A stretch of 39,926 bases of DNA from an uncultured Methanomicrobiales archaeon (GTDB lineage Archaea > Halobacteriota > Methanomicrobia > Methanomicrobiales > Methanospirillaceae): positions 1-39,926 of the forward strand of contig CAIKOD010000155.1 in the NCBI GenBank assembly GCA_903828975.1, written 5' to 3'. The position numbers and the translations under genes were made by a program. Below, one piece after another: positions 20,286 through 28,305 of the stretch. The stretch's first letter is position 1. Each line of letters begins with the position of its first letter. The notes under the pieces are model-generated. The model was not told the DNA's origin, made no database searches, and was given only the letters and a program-made list of their open reading frames with translations.

Positions 20286-21023
20286 TCAGACCTTTGCCAT
20301 CGAAATCGGGATTATTTTCATGCCATAACCGGGGTGGACTTCGAAACTGACCAGGTTACCGGTTGTTTTCCTTGCACCCCTGACTTTCACAACTTCCATG
20401 ACCATGACGTACTTGTCGCCGATCAGGGTCTTCTTCATGTAGAGATGTGCATCGCAGATGGAACGGATACGGATCAGGGTGTCCTCCTGGAATGCGTACG
20501 TGTGAAGCGTGATGAGAATTGTTTTCCCGTGGTCGACTAAGTTCTTGCAGTTCGTTAAGAACGTGAGGATAGTCCCCTGTGTGGTATACTCGGTAAACAT
20601 GGTAAGAGAATCGATAACAATAACCTGGGCTTTACTCCCCTTGATATGTTCAATAATGTGCTCAAGGATCCCATCCATCTCTTCTTTAGACCATTTGAAC
20701 CCGACCATGTGTAGCGGGAAGAGTTTGACATAGCCCCATGCAAAATAATCTGATACATCAAGGCTCATTGAATCCATCTGGGAAAGGAAACTTTTGGCAG
20801 TCATTTCGGTAGAGTAAAGGTCAACGCAGAGGCCCTGTTTCATTGCACCCCAGATTATCTGCTCTGTCAGGACACTTTTACCAGTATCATTCTCTCCTTC
20901 GATGAGGGTGAGGGATCCTAATGGAAGACCATCAGCTATTTTCTTGTCTATTTCATTATTCCCGGTTGAGAGGATCTTCTTGTCTTCACCACCAAGAATA
21001 CCTGCGATGCCTTCAAATCCCAT
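20286..21023 (-). CDS. arlH: archaellum ATPase-like protein ArlH (FlaH)
   Basis: A 245-residue RecA/KaiC-like protein with Walker A GENDTGKS near residue 43 and Walker B VIVIDSLTMF near residue 128. ArlH binds ATP and docks on ArlI as a regulator of assembly and switching. The ATG at 21023 has a strong ribosome binding site (GGGTGG). It follows a 256-base gap after arlF, which is unusually wide for this operon and holds promoter-like signals. Confidence 0.95.
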   Translation of the reverse strand: MGFEGIAGILGGEDKKILSTGNNEIDKKIADGLPLGSLTLIEGENDTGKSVLTEQIIWGAMKQGLCVDLYSTEMTAKSFLSQMDSMSLDVSDYFAWGYVKLFPLHMVGFKWSKEEMDGILEHIIEHIKGSKAQVIVIDSLTMFTEYTTQGTILTFLTNCKNLVDHGKTILITLHTYAFQEDTLIRIRSICDAHLYMKKTLIGDKYVMVMEVVKVRGARKTTGNLVSFEVHPGYGMKIIPISMAKV

Positions 21024-21034
21024 TTGCCACCCTT

Positions 21035-21078
21035 CATATAATTATATATATTGAATTATCGATTCAACACTATTTAAT
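21035..21078 (-). promoter_or_regulatory. putative promoter and palindrome upstream of arlH
   Basis: A run of alternating T and A at 21035-21050 and a second TATA-like stretch (TTAAATAG, about 21071-21078, minus strand) flank a perfect palindrome, TTGAAT at 21051-21056 and ATTCAA at 21062-21067 with five bases between. The arrangement resembles a TATA promoter with an operator. The rest of the gap (21079-21279) holds AT-rich sequence with a T-rich stretch on the minus strand shortly after arlF that may end the upstream transcript. No gene was seen. Confidence 0.45.
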
Positions 21079-21279
21079 TCTCTGCCTTGTACAAATACAT
21101 CCCCGGATTTCAGATAGGGTGGTGCATACGTAATATTTCCAGATCATCCCGGCAACAGAACAGGACGAGCAGTTATCTGACTTAATAAAAATATTAAAAA
21201 CACTAATTAATCAATGTCATAACCGTTTCACATGAAAATACTACAGCCGGATTTCACATCTTTTCAATGCACAATTCCT

Positions 21280-21723
21280 TTATGGTGTAACTTTAGTAAT
21301 GGCAGAAAAGCCATTCTCCGTTGTCAGCTGGACAATGACCGGATATGTGCCTGCATACGTCACATTCATAGTCAGCTCCGCGGTGGGGCGCCATTGTTTA
21401 CTATCCGGTGAGATTGAGATTGATCCATTAGGAATCAATACAGGGGCCGCCCCAGGTACCTGGAGAAAAACATTGAAGTTAGAGAGGTCAATCGGCTCAC
21501 TGCCGGTATTTCGCATTTGGAGTACTATCGGGGTGCTGTTTTCCACTGAAGCTGAATCAATAGTGATGGCAGTCCCCATCATTTTCATGTGAACCGCTGT
21601 CATATCAGACTGTGCATTCATCGCAATCTGCGTGGTCGTCAGGACACCCCCTACGAGCACATAGGCTGTGACTATCAGGAGGATAATTCCAATAGCTGAT
21701 CCGATGATCGATGCAAATGCCAT
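21280..21723 (-). CDS. arlF: archaellum stator-like protein ArlF (FlaF)
   Basis: A 147-residue protein with one N-terminal hydrophobic helix (about residues 5-28, archaellin-like but without a clear class III cleavage site) followed by a beta-rich extracytoplasmic domain containing VLQMRNTGSEPIDLSNFNVFL. This agrees with ArlF, which binds the S-layer and with ArlG forms the stator-like part of the archaellum. ArlF and ArlG are related and could be swapped; the order arlG-arlF-arlH and the sequence of the neighbouring gene support this naming. It lies 22 bases after arlG. Confidence 0.82.
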   Translation of the reverse strand: MAFASIIGSAIGIILLIVTAYVLVGGVLTTTQIAMNAQSDMTAVHMKMMGTAITIDSASVENSTPIVLQMRNTGSEPIDLSNFNVFLQVPGAAPVLIPNGSISISPDSKQWRPTAELTMNVTYAGTYPVIVQLTTENGFSAITKVTP

Positions 21724-21745
21724 CCGGTAATCTGTCCTCCTTCAA

Positions 21746-22216
21746 TTAGTCAGTAACAAATTCAACTGATCTCCTTACTCCATTCGGCAAAACAATGGCA
21801 AAATATGCCATTCCACCTGTAGCTGGAATTTTGTCACTTGTAAGGGTAATATGAAGGGTCTCCCCGGGGTCCCACCATTGGCCTGTCGGGTCTTCCGGAA
21901 AATCCCAGGGGGTGGTTGCGAGAGAAAAGCGGGAAAAATTACCCACTCCGCCGATAAAAACATCTGAATCATCCAGTTCGTTTTCAGATATCCGTGAACT
22001 ACCTATATTTTTCAGCCATATCTGGGCATCAGGATTTTTTGCAAAGTAATTTACAATCTTAATATCGGTTCGGATCTGGTTATCGGTCGAATGTGCCACA
22101 GAACCAAACGTCTCTGTCGTCCTCGAGATGATGGGGAAAACAGCATTAATCAACACGCCTGCGGCCACAACGGCAGCGATCAAAAAGAGGGCGGTGACGA
22201 TTGTCTCACTCGACAT
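21746..22216 (-). CDS. arlG: archaellum stator-like protein ArlG (FlaG)
   Basis: A 156-residue protein beginning MSSETIVTALFLIAAVVAAG, a single N-terminal helix, followed by a soluble beta domain with RTDIKIVNYFAKNP, IWLKNIGSS and VFIGGVGNFSR. The RTDI/KIV and FIGG features are typical of ArlG (FlaG). With ArlF it forms a periplasmic filament connecting the motor to the S-layer. It starts three bases after the arlD/E stop region, so the genes are translated from one message. Confidence 0.85.
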   Translation of the reverse strand: MSSETIVTALFLIAAVVAAGVLINAVFPIISRTTETFGSVAHSTDNQIRTDIKIVNYFAKNPDAQIWLKNIGSSRISENELDDSDVFIGGVGNFSRFSLATTPWDFPEDPTGQWWDPGETLHITLTSDKIPATGGMAYFAIVLPNGVRRSVEFVTD

Positions 22217-22219
22217 TCA

Positions 22220-23077
22220 TCAGATCCTGTCTTTGGAATGTATAAAATCAGCTTCCGGCTGTTCTTCCCGTGAATGGTCTTCCCGGGCAACTCCCGGGCT
22301 CGTAACAGGAGTACCACGTTTCTCCATAAGGACCTCGATCATATCACGGTCCAGTGTGGCATCTGACGGGTTAAGGATATGGTTCAGCTCGTATAATTCA
22401 GAAACAAATTCGTCTGCACGGATTTCATGTATCTCGCCAAGTGTTGTCGGCATCAGGCGGGTGATATCCCTGACGAGTTTCGCAGACTCATCTGATATAT
22501 AGCCCATCGCACGGTATGACTCGAGCATCAGGTCAACCCGGTCATGCCCGTATTTCTTTACGGTCTTGCTTGTCCATTCAAAGAGCCGAAATACCTTCTG
22601 CAGGCGGACTTTACCGGCAGATTCGGATTCTTTAGGAACAGGCACTGCCTGGCCTGGCATACCCGCAAACTGTGCCCTGATCGCTGCCAGCATCATTTCA
22701 TCAGGATTACCGGTATTGAGAGGGATCCTTGTTATGGTCCCGGCATCCTGGTTGGGCGGGGAGTTTGGTGGAATGTTTGCTGGTGCAACGTGTTCAGGTT
22801 TCTGCGCATGAACTTCCTCGATTTCTATGGTTTCCACAGGGTCCTGCCTGTTAATTTTTATTGATTTTGTAGGAGCATCCGGAACACTGCCACCCTGCAT
22901 CCCTACATTGAACGGGTTCTCCATATCATTCATGCGTTCGCGGATATCAATCAGGAGACGCTTGATAGAGGTCTTTAAAAGTTCTACCTCGTCCTGTAAT
23001 TTCAGCAGTTTCACTTCAGGGTCATCAGCAGATGCCGTGGATATGATGTGGTCAACCTGTGCCTGGTTTACTGCCAT
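22220..23077 (-). CDS. archaellum switch protein of the ArlC/D/E family
   Basis: A 285-residue protein. Residues about 20-55 form a heptad-rich coiled coil (LLKLQDEVELLKTSIKRLL), the middle is a Pro/Asn-rich linker, and the C-terminal 110 residues hold the FlaD/E domain: FEWTSKTVKKYGHDRVDLML, YRAMGYISDE and the LYELNHILNP stretch. ArlC/D/E proteins form the cytoplasmic complex that receives the CheF-CheY-P signal. Only one such gene lies here, instead of separate C, D and E genes or a CE fusion plus D. Third in-frame neighbours are arlB upstream (150 bases) and arlG downstream (3 bases). Confidence 0.88.
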   Translation of the reverse strand: MAVNQAQVDHIISTASADDPEVKLLKLQDEVELLKTSIKRLLIDIRERMNDMENPFNVGMQGGSVPDAPTKSIKINRQDPVETIEIEEVHAQKPEHVAPANIPPNSPPNQDAGTITRIPLNTGNPDEMMLAAIRAQFAGMPGQAVPVPKESESAGKVRLQKVFRLFEWTSKTVKKYGHDRVDLMLESYRAMGYISDESAKLVRDITRLMPTTLGEIHEIRADEFVSELYELNHILNPSDATLDRDMIEVLMEKRGTPVTSPGVAREDHSREEQPEADFIHSKDRI

Positions 23078-23227
23078 ATTAAGTACAATGTTTCACTGTT
23101 ATTCGTTAATATAGCTTTGCCATATGGATGACAGTGACGAATGACAATAAGGAACAATTGTCAGGAAAGCGACTGGAAATAAGGAAACAATTATAACATG
23201 AAATCCCAAAAAGGGGTTAAGATTAAT

Positions 23228-23797
23228 TTAGTAGAGTAACGTTGTGTTCGTTATTCCTGCTGGTATGGTTCTCTGTACACCCAATGCCGCACCATTCTCA
23301 GGTTTTAACTCGAGATTGAATTGTTCTCTCGATACTAGAGCAGTGGTTGGTTTTATCCCAATGGTATAGAACTGACCTTCGTTTAATAACGAGCCTTTAA
23401 TATCAGTACTATTAGCAATTATCCACCAAGTATTTGCAGTATGTGCTGTCCCTTTGGGTATGTTATATGGCGTGGCATTTTCAGTACTGAACGTATAGGT
23501 GATCCTTTCAACATCAACTGGTAACCCACCTGCGGCAAGTCCTATATCAAACTGCAGTTCATTAACAGATGCTAGGTTAGTTCCATTCGAAATCCCATAC
23601 ACGTTACCCTTGACTACAATGTTCGATGCAGCCTGTGTAACACCTGCATGGACAACCTGCTGGCTTTTCTGTGTGGTGAAGAAACCTGCACCGAGCACAA
23701 CGTAACTGAACACTGCGGCGACGACGACGAATGCAATCAGGACGATTGCCGCCTCGAGGCCGGTGAACCCGTCTTCATTTCTGTTTTTCATTGACAT
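23228..23797 (-). CDS. arlB: archaellin (archaellum filament protein)
   Basis: A 189-residue archaellin. A class III signal peptide (MSMKNRNEDG, basic then ending in Gly) precedes FTGLEAAIVLIAFVVVAA, the conserved hydrophobic filament core; cleavage by the prepilin-like peptidase ArlK/PibD is expected after Gly10. The C-terminal domain has four possible N-glycosylation sequons (NGT, NAT, NST, NTT). The ATG at 23797 has the ribosome binding site GAGGTG; an ATG two codons later is the alternative. It is the first gene of the operon and the only archaellin gene in the window. The 150-base gap before arlD/E may lower expression of the downstream genes relative to the filament protein. Confidence 0.95.
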   Translation of the reverse strand: MSMKNRNEDGFTGLEAAIVLIAFVVVAAVFSYVVLGAGFFTTQKSQQVVHAGVTQAASNIVVKGNVYGISNGTNLASVNELQFDIGLAAGGLPVDVERITYTFSTENATPYNIPKGTAHTANTWWIIANSTDIKGSLLNEGQFYTIGIKPTTALVSREQFNLELKPENGAALGVQRTIPAGITNTTLLY

Positions 23798-23861
23798 TTA
23801 CTACACCTCGCAGACGCTGGATCCCTCCAGAACATACTGCAAATGTTAGATTGCTTCAGTT

Positions 23862-23873
23862 CTATATAATAAT
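23862..23873 (-). promoter_or_regulatory. putative TATA box of arlB
   Basis: On the minus strand ATTATTATATAG lies about 65-75 bases upstream of the arlB ATG, in an otherwise moderate-GC spacer. It would give a leader of about 40-45 bases that includes the GAGGTG ribosome binding site. Seen by eye. Confidence 0.5.
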
Positions 23874-23949
23874 ATCGATTGTTCCTATCGTTACCACCAG
23901 TATCTGGTATCAGATTCATTGAAGAAGGATTATGCGCCCAATTTCCTTG

Positions 23950-25119
23950 TTAGGAACTTTCAATAACAACGGTGTTATGCAGTGCCCTGATTGCCCTCGG
24001 GTCCTTTGTTTCTTCCAGAGCCTGGACCGCACGGAGCCTGACACCGCTATCGCTGTCTTTTAATGCTTCAATAAGGGGCTCAATGGTAGCATCGCCGCCA
24101 TATTTTGCAAGTGCCCCTACCGCTCTCATCCGGACGCTACGGTCTTCATCCCGTAACGCTTCACTCAGGGGGACAACCATCCGTTCATCCCCGATACGCC
24201 CCAGGGATTTCACAGCTTCTCTTCTGACAAAACGGTTCTTGTCCTTTAATGCATCAATAATATCCGGAATTACTCTTTTATCCCCGATGATCCGCAGTGA
24301 AACAAGGACACCCATCCTGACATGCCAGTCAGGGTCTTTCAATGCCTTAATTAACGGGTCTAGTGCCTTGTCTTTCATTTCGGCAAGACCTTCTGCGGCA
24401 CCCTCCCGGCCGGAACGGTCCTCATCCTTGAGGGCATGTAGTAACGCAGGAATTGCCCGTTCATCACCCAGGCGACCAAGGGACTTGGCAGCTTCACGAC
24501 GGACATAATGGTTTTTGTCCTCCAGTGCAGAGATGAGTGGTGTCACTGCCCTCGGATCCTTTAGTTCCCCGAGAGCCCGTGCAGCCTCCTCCCTCGTATC
24601 GTCATCATTGCTCTGCAGGGCACGGGTGACCTCATCAAAATCACCCGCGATTTTAATTTTCGCTTTCCCTTTTACGCTACTGGTATCCCAGGTACCAGAA
24701 TCCATCATACCTGACCGTTCGAAGAAATCCTTCAGTGCCGCATCAACCATATTCCGATCTTTGGCATACAGGGCAACCGCGACGAATATCATGATATCGA
24801 GACCGGCATTCAGGAGGGAGAGCACAGGATTTATGGTGATTCCAGTGTTATACAGGATTGCGGTAAGAATAATGATTGCCGCAATAATAAGAACCGTAAT
24901 CTGGAGGCCTCTTTTTGGGTACCAGAGCGCCACAAGGATTACGGGGATAATATACAGGTGCGGTAACAGCGTATAGATCTGTGAGGAGAATAACTGGTCC
25001 CGTACCTGGATGGTGAACAGGGTCACAATAAGGGCAAATATTGCAAATGCGCTAATCACCATTATTTTTAAGGATTCGCCATTTTGAATCTCCTGAATAT
25101 GTTGATCAAGCCGTTTCAT
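23950..25119 (-). CDS. membrane protein with HEAT repeats
   Basis: A 389-residue protein. The N-terminal 120 residues hold four hydrophobic segments (about 18-37, 48-65, 73-92, 98-118). After a linker, residues about 165-385 are some seven HEAT/PBS-lyase type repeats of about 31 residues, each with the pattern DxxVRRxAxxxLGxxGDxRAIxxLxxAL. HEAT repeats are protein-binding scaffolds, here on the cytoplasmic face of the membrane. No enzyme motif was seen. It lies between the archaellin gene and a gene of unknown function, all on the minus strand, but a 200-base gap and a separate arlB promoter argue against one transcript. Function unknown. Confidence 0.88.
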   Translation of the reverse strand: MKRLDQHIQEIQNGESLKIMVISAFAIFALIVTLFTIQVRDQLFSSQIYTLLPHLYIIPVILVALWYPKRGLQITVLIIAAIIILTAILYNTGITINPVLSLLNAGLDIMIFVAVALYAKDRNMVDAALKDFFERSGMMDSGTWDTSSVKGKAKIKIAGDFDEVTRALQSNDDDTREEAARALGELKDPRAVTPLISALEDKNHYVRREAAKSLGRLGDERAIPALLHALKDEDRSGREGAAEGLAEMKDKALDPLIKALKDPDWHVRMGVLVSLRIIGDKRVIPDIIDALKDKNRFVRREAVKSLGRIGDERMVVPLSEALRDEDRSVRMRAVGALAKYGGDATIEPLIEALKDSDSGVRLRAVQALEETKDPRAIRALHNTVVIESS

Positions 25120-25322
25120 TTTTCAATATCCGTCCGGGGGACTTACTAGATCCTTATGGTTCCTTGTAACAAATTAAACCGATTGGTGCAGTTCAGGAGT
25201 CGTCCATAATTGGCAGAATATCAACTGAATACGTTATTAACATTAAGACAGTCCGAATTTTATCGTTAGTGACGACGGGCTGCATGCCGTAATCAGAAAA
25301 TGGACCCAAAATGTCTTACCGA

Positions 25323-26354
25323 TTATATACCGAAGACAAATTGTGTTGCAATATCTTCAATTTCATCCCCCCGTGTTTCAGCATCCCGGAGGTGCCCGGG
25401 GGATTCCCAGCGGTACCATTCCTGCATCCTCATCATCATCAGCCACCGGTTTGTAATCTCCTGGCCGAATTCATACATCCGGTAATAATAGTTTTCATCA
25501 AGTTTCCCGGAAAAATCAAACATTAGTACCATTTTAATAATATTCGTCATCGCGTCCCCGACTAGTTTTGTATGGTACCAGTATGACTGGCTCCACCGGT
25601 GCGACATCATCTCTTTTACATCGAGGTTCTTGAATTTCTGGAGCTCAGGGATATTTATAAGCGGGTTTAATTTCAACTCGGCCGTGATATCTGCCAGATA
25701 CATGTCCCTTGCATAGTACATCGCATTGTGCAGGACAAAATAACGTCGTGGGAGCATATCCTTAAACGAAACCAGTTCGTGCATATCCTTCATGCTCTCT
25801 TTTACCAGAAAGTAGGTCTGGGCATTCTGCAATATCTTGCACCGTTTCGCAATATACACGTTGGATAAGATCTCCCATGGAACCTCAGTTATCGATTCGT
25901 GGAAGAGCATGTACAGATAATACATCAGCTTCTTTTTCTGCCAGACCCCGAGATTTCTTGTTTTTTCATCCTTTAGTGTATCAAGATAGATCTGGGTCAT
26001 ACCAAGCCCGGCTGTACCGGAATCATAAGAGAGGACACGGTAATTTCCTCTCCTTTGAGCTATTCCCCTCAGTAACAAACGGACACTGTTCTGGGCTATA
26101 ACAAAGTCCTTTAGTAAACCAAGTTGTGAACTTGAAAAAACGATGACATTTTTATTGGTAGTATATGAATAGGTATCGAGGAGGATACCATGGGCAGGGG
26201 CATCATTTTCCCGGTGGACTATAATCTCGCTATCCAGGATCTCCTCGATGTGGCTTACCAGTTTATCGAGGGCAGGCGAACTATTGTGTGGAGTGATCAT
26301 TTCATTTTCACGATGTAATCCTATCATCCAGCCGGTTCTCAGGTCACCCGACAT
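25323..26354 (-). CDS. unrecognised 343-residue protein
   Basis: I do not recognise this protein. It is soluble, rich in Met, Tyr, Arg and aromatic residues, with an early segment FSSSQLGLLKDFVIAQNSVRLLLRG, an alpha-helical middle (KKKLMYYLYMLFHE; MLPRRYFVLHNAMYYARDMY) and HRWSQSYWYHTKLVGDAMTN near residue 255. The middle and C-terminal parts are strongly helical. The start could be the ATG at 26354, 26327 or 26300; none has a clear ribosome binding site. A small ORF ends 23 bases upstream on the same strand. No function is proposed. Confidence 0.7.
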   Translation of the reverse strand: MSGDLRTGWMIGLHRENEMITPHNSSPALDKLVSHIEEILDSEIIVHRENDAPAHGILLDTYSYTTNKNVIVFSSSQLGLLKDFVIAQNSVRLLLRGIAQRRGNYRVLSYDSGTAGLGMTQIYLDTLKDEKTRNLGVWQKKKLMYYLYMLFHESITEVPWEILSNVYIAKRCKILQNAQTYFLVKESMKDMHELVSFKDMLPRRYFVLHNAMYYARDMYLADITAELKLNPLINIPELQKFKNLDVKEMMSHRWSQSYWYHTKLVGDAMTNIIKMVLMFDFSGKLDENYYYRMYEFGQEITNRWLMMMRMQEWYRWESPGHLRDAETRGDEIEDIATQFVFGI

Positions 26355-26377
26355 TACTGATATTCTGGGTATTTCAG

Positions 26378-26503
26378 TCAGGAGTCCAGTCCTGTTGATC
26401 GTGTGAGACCATTTGTTAATACAATTTCTTTCCCATTATAGATTATGACGGAGACAACGGGGGGAATTCCCAGTTTATTACCCGGACCCATGATTGCTAC
26501 CAT
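26378..26503 (-). CDS. possible small protein upstream of the 343-residue gene
   Basis: A 41-residue reading frame starting at an ATG at 26503 (second ATG at 26491) and ending in TGA 23 bases before the next gene. The product has a protein-like composition (GPGNKLGIPPVVSVIIYNGK, then EIVLTNGLTRS). The same frame stays open upstream to 26578 and still looks coding (YPNQPDFLVWFIERHINID) but has no ATG, GTG or TTG there. A TATA-like ATATAAAT at about 26509-26518 lies at a spacing that would suit a leaderless start at 26491. It may be a real small gene, or the end of a damaged longer one. Confidence 0.35.
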   Translation of the reverse strand: MVAIMGPGNKLGIPPVVSVIIYNGKEIVLTNGLTRSTGLDS

Positions 26504-26616
26504 GTCGATATTTATATGCCGTTCGATGAACCAGACCAGAAAATCGGGCTGATTAGGATAACATCGCCTGGCCCGGGATCAGCCAAGTATGATACATTTA
26601 TATTGCCACTTGCTGA

Positions 26617-26634
26617 TAGAACACCATAGTTCTA
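26617..26634 (+). promoter_or_regulatory. inverted repeat overlapping the start of the small membrane protein gene
   Basis: TAGAAC at 26617-26622 and GTTCTA at 26629-26634 form a perfect inverted repeat with six bases between; its last base is the A of the ATG at 26634. A TATA-like stretch (CATTTATATTG, about 26595-26605) lies just upstream. The repeat sits where transcription should begin and could be an operator or a start-masking hairpin. Confidence 0.4.
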
Positions 26635-26888
26635 TGAACATTCTAAACGTGAGGACATGGGTTTTTTTCTACCTGATTTGTTTTGTTGCATTACTCTGGG
26701 CGGTATTCCTTCTGACACAAGGGATGATGCTCTGGGTGGGTCTTTCACTCGTCCTTATTGTTGTCGGGTTTAACTTCATCCTTGTCGCCGCAGAAATGAG
26801 AGGGCATAAAAAACAGGAACAAATGATGAAGAATATTACCGCTATGAAACCGGATAGCGTACCAGGGGATAAGAATAACGGGAAGTAA
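26634..26888 (+). CDS. small two-helix membrane protein
   Basis: An 84-residue product from the ATG at 26634: two hydrophobic segments (about residues 8-30 and 33-52, WVFFYLICFVALLWAVFLL and WVGLSLVLIVVGFNFILV) followed by a basic and polar cytoplasmic tail ending in DKNNGK. The frame reaches to 26589 but the TATA-like element lies inside that part, so the later ATG was chosen. The next gene begins one base after the stop, so the two are an operon. Not recognised as a known family. Confidence 0.6.
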   Translation: MNILNVRTWVFFYLICFVALLWAVFLLTQGMMLWVGLSLVLIVVGFNFILVAAEMRGHKKQEQMMKNITAMKPDSVPGDKNNGK

Positions 26889-26889
26889 C

Positions 26890-27480
26890 ATGAGGGAAAA
26901 CGAGGTCGAACTCAGGGGCACAACACCTGACGATGAGTTCTGGAAACGGTTCTCTGGTGTCCAGACTATGCTGGATCGTATGAAGCAGCGTGCTGAACTT
27001 ATCCGGGCGATCCGCGAGGAGATCGTAATCCCTGAACAGGCCAGAGATCTTGCGGTCAAAGCATTATCCACGGAATTACAGGAGAATAAAAAGATATTTT
27101 TTGATTATCTTCTGAATTTTATCAGTGTCAGTATGCAGGTCCTTCACCGTGCTGATATAGAAATGGAATTTACCATTATCGAGGGGGGCAGGATTGAAAT
27201 GAATAGTATCAGGCTCATTGTTGACAGCGAAGTCCAGGATATCCCTGTTGAGATTGGGGCCAGGTTCGCGGGCCTGATCCTTGAGTCCAAGGGGCCAAAA
27301 AAACTTGATGCAATCCTCTTATTTTTCAGGGAGGAAGAGGCACGTTATGACATACTTTTCGGTGGTATAATGGACAGGTGTTCATTGCAGATAATGGATG
27401 AACTCTATCCAAGACGGTGTGCCCACGTCAAATTAAAATTACCCGCACAGTCACTTATTGAATACCGGGTCTCCCTGTAA
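26890..27480 (+). CDS. unrecognised soluble protein next to cheR
   Basis: A 196-residue protein I do not recognise. The N-terminal 90 residues are helical with many charges (FWKRFSGVQTMLDRMKQRAE; EQARDLAVKALSTELQENKK); the C-terminal half is predicted to be beta-rich with alternating hydrophobic residues (MEFTIIEGGRIEMNSIRLIV; KKLDAILLFFREEEARYD). No signal peptide or membrane helix. Its ATG is one base after the stop of the small membrane protein, suggesting the two act together. It converges on cheR with a 23-base gap, which alone is weak evidence for a chemotaxis role. Confidence 0.7.
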   Translation: MRENEVELRGTTPDDEFWKRFSGVQTMLDRMKQRAELIRAIREEIVIPEQARDLAVKALSTELQENKKIFFDYLLNFISVSMQVLHRADIEMEFTIIEGGRIEMNSIRLIVDSEVQDIPVEIGARFAGLILESKGPKKLDAILLFFREEEARYDILFGGIMDRCSLQIMDELYPRRCAHVKLKLPAQSLIEYRVSL

Positions 27481-27503
27481 TTACAACGGATTATAAAGGC
27501 GGA

Positions 27504-28295
27504 TTACTGCCTGACAAATATTTTCAGGAGAGGGCGGTACGGCCTGAAGAGAGGTTCCATTTCCTTTCCAAGATATTCAGAAAGCCCCATCACATAATAC
27601 CCTCCGGCAACGAGGCCGTTATGAAATTCCTTGCAAAGATCGTTTTTTTGCTGTTCATTAAAATAAATCGTTACATTCCTGCAGGAGATCAGATCAAGAT
27701 ATTTTGCGACAGGTTCTCCCCGCATCAGATCATGGTATTGAAACCGTACTTTCTCCCTGATATGGGGTTTAATTTCATATTTTCCATCAGGCTGAAGGGT
27801 AAAATGTTTCTTGATCTGCAGCTCAGTCATATTGTCAAGTGCCGGTCTTTCATAGACACCCGCTTTTGCCCTTTTTAGGATTTCGTAGTCAATATCACTC
27901 GCAATAATCAATGCGTCCATCGTAGGGTTGGTGAGACCGATCTCATAAAGAACAATAGCATAACTGTACGGTTCCTCGCCAGAGGAACACCCTGCACTCC
28001 ATATGCGGACCCGTTGCTTTTTCTTCAGGATTTCGGGGATTAGTTCCCGCTTCACTATTTCAAATACTTCCTTGTCACGGAAAAATTTTGTAACGTTAAT
28101 AGTCAGGGCATTTCGAAGTTTTTCCTGTTCATCAGGGTTTGACAGAAGGTACTTATTGTAGACCAGATATTCTTTGATGCTCACGGCATTCATGCGGGAG
28201 GAAAGACGACGCTTGATATAATCTTCCTTATAATTTCCACACCGTATGTGAAGGAGCCGTTCAATTGTTGCAGTGAGGGTATGAAAATCATCCAT
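27504..28295 (-). CDS. cheR: chemoreceptor methyltransferase CheR
   Basis: A 263-residue CheR: N-terminal all-helical domain (about 1-75, with DYIKRRLSSRM) and the C-terminal methyltransferase domain with the S-adenosylmethionine-binding motif IWSAGCSSGEEPYS near residue 97, TKFFRD before it, and ISCRNVTIYF, corresponding to the conserved CRN(V/L)xIYF segment. It methylates glutamates of chemoreceptors, opposed by CheB in the other operon. The ATG lies 10 bases after the cheW stop, so the two are co-transcribed. Confidence 0.95.
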   Translation of the reverse strand: MDDFHTLTATIERLLHIRCGNYKEDYIKRRLSSRMNAVSIKEYLVYNKYLLSNPDEQEKLRNALTINVTKFFRDKEVFEIVKRELIPEILKKKQRVRIWSAGCSSGEEPYSYAIVLYEIGLTNPTMDALIIASDIDYEILKRAKAGVYERPALDNMTELQIKKHFTLQPDGKYEIKPHIREKVRFQYHDLMRGEPVAKYLDLISCRNVTIYFNEQQKNDLCKEFHNGLVAGGYYVMGLSEYLGKEMEPLFRPYRPLLKIFVRQ

Positions 28296-28305
28296 TTCGC
28301 AGTCC

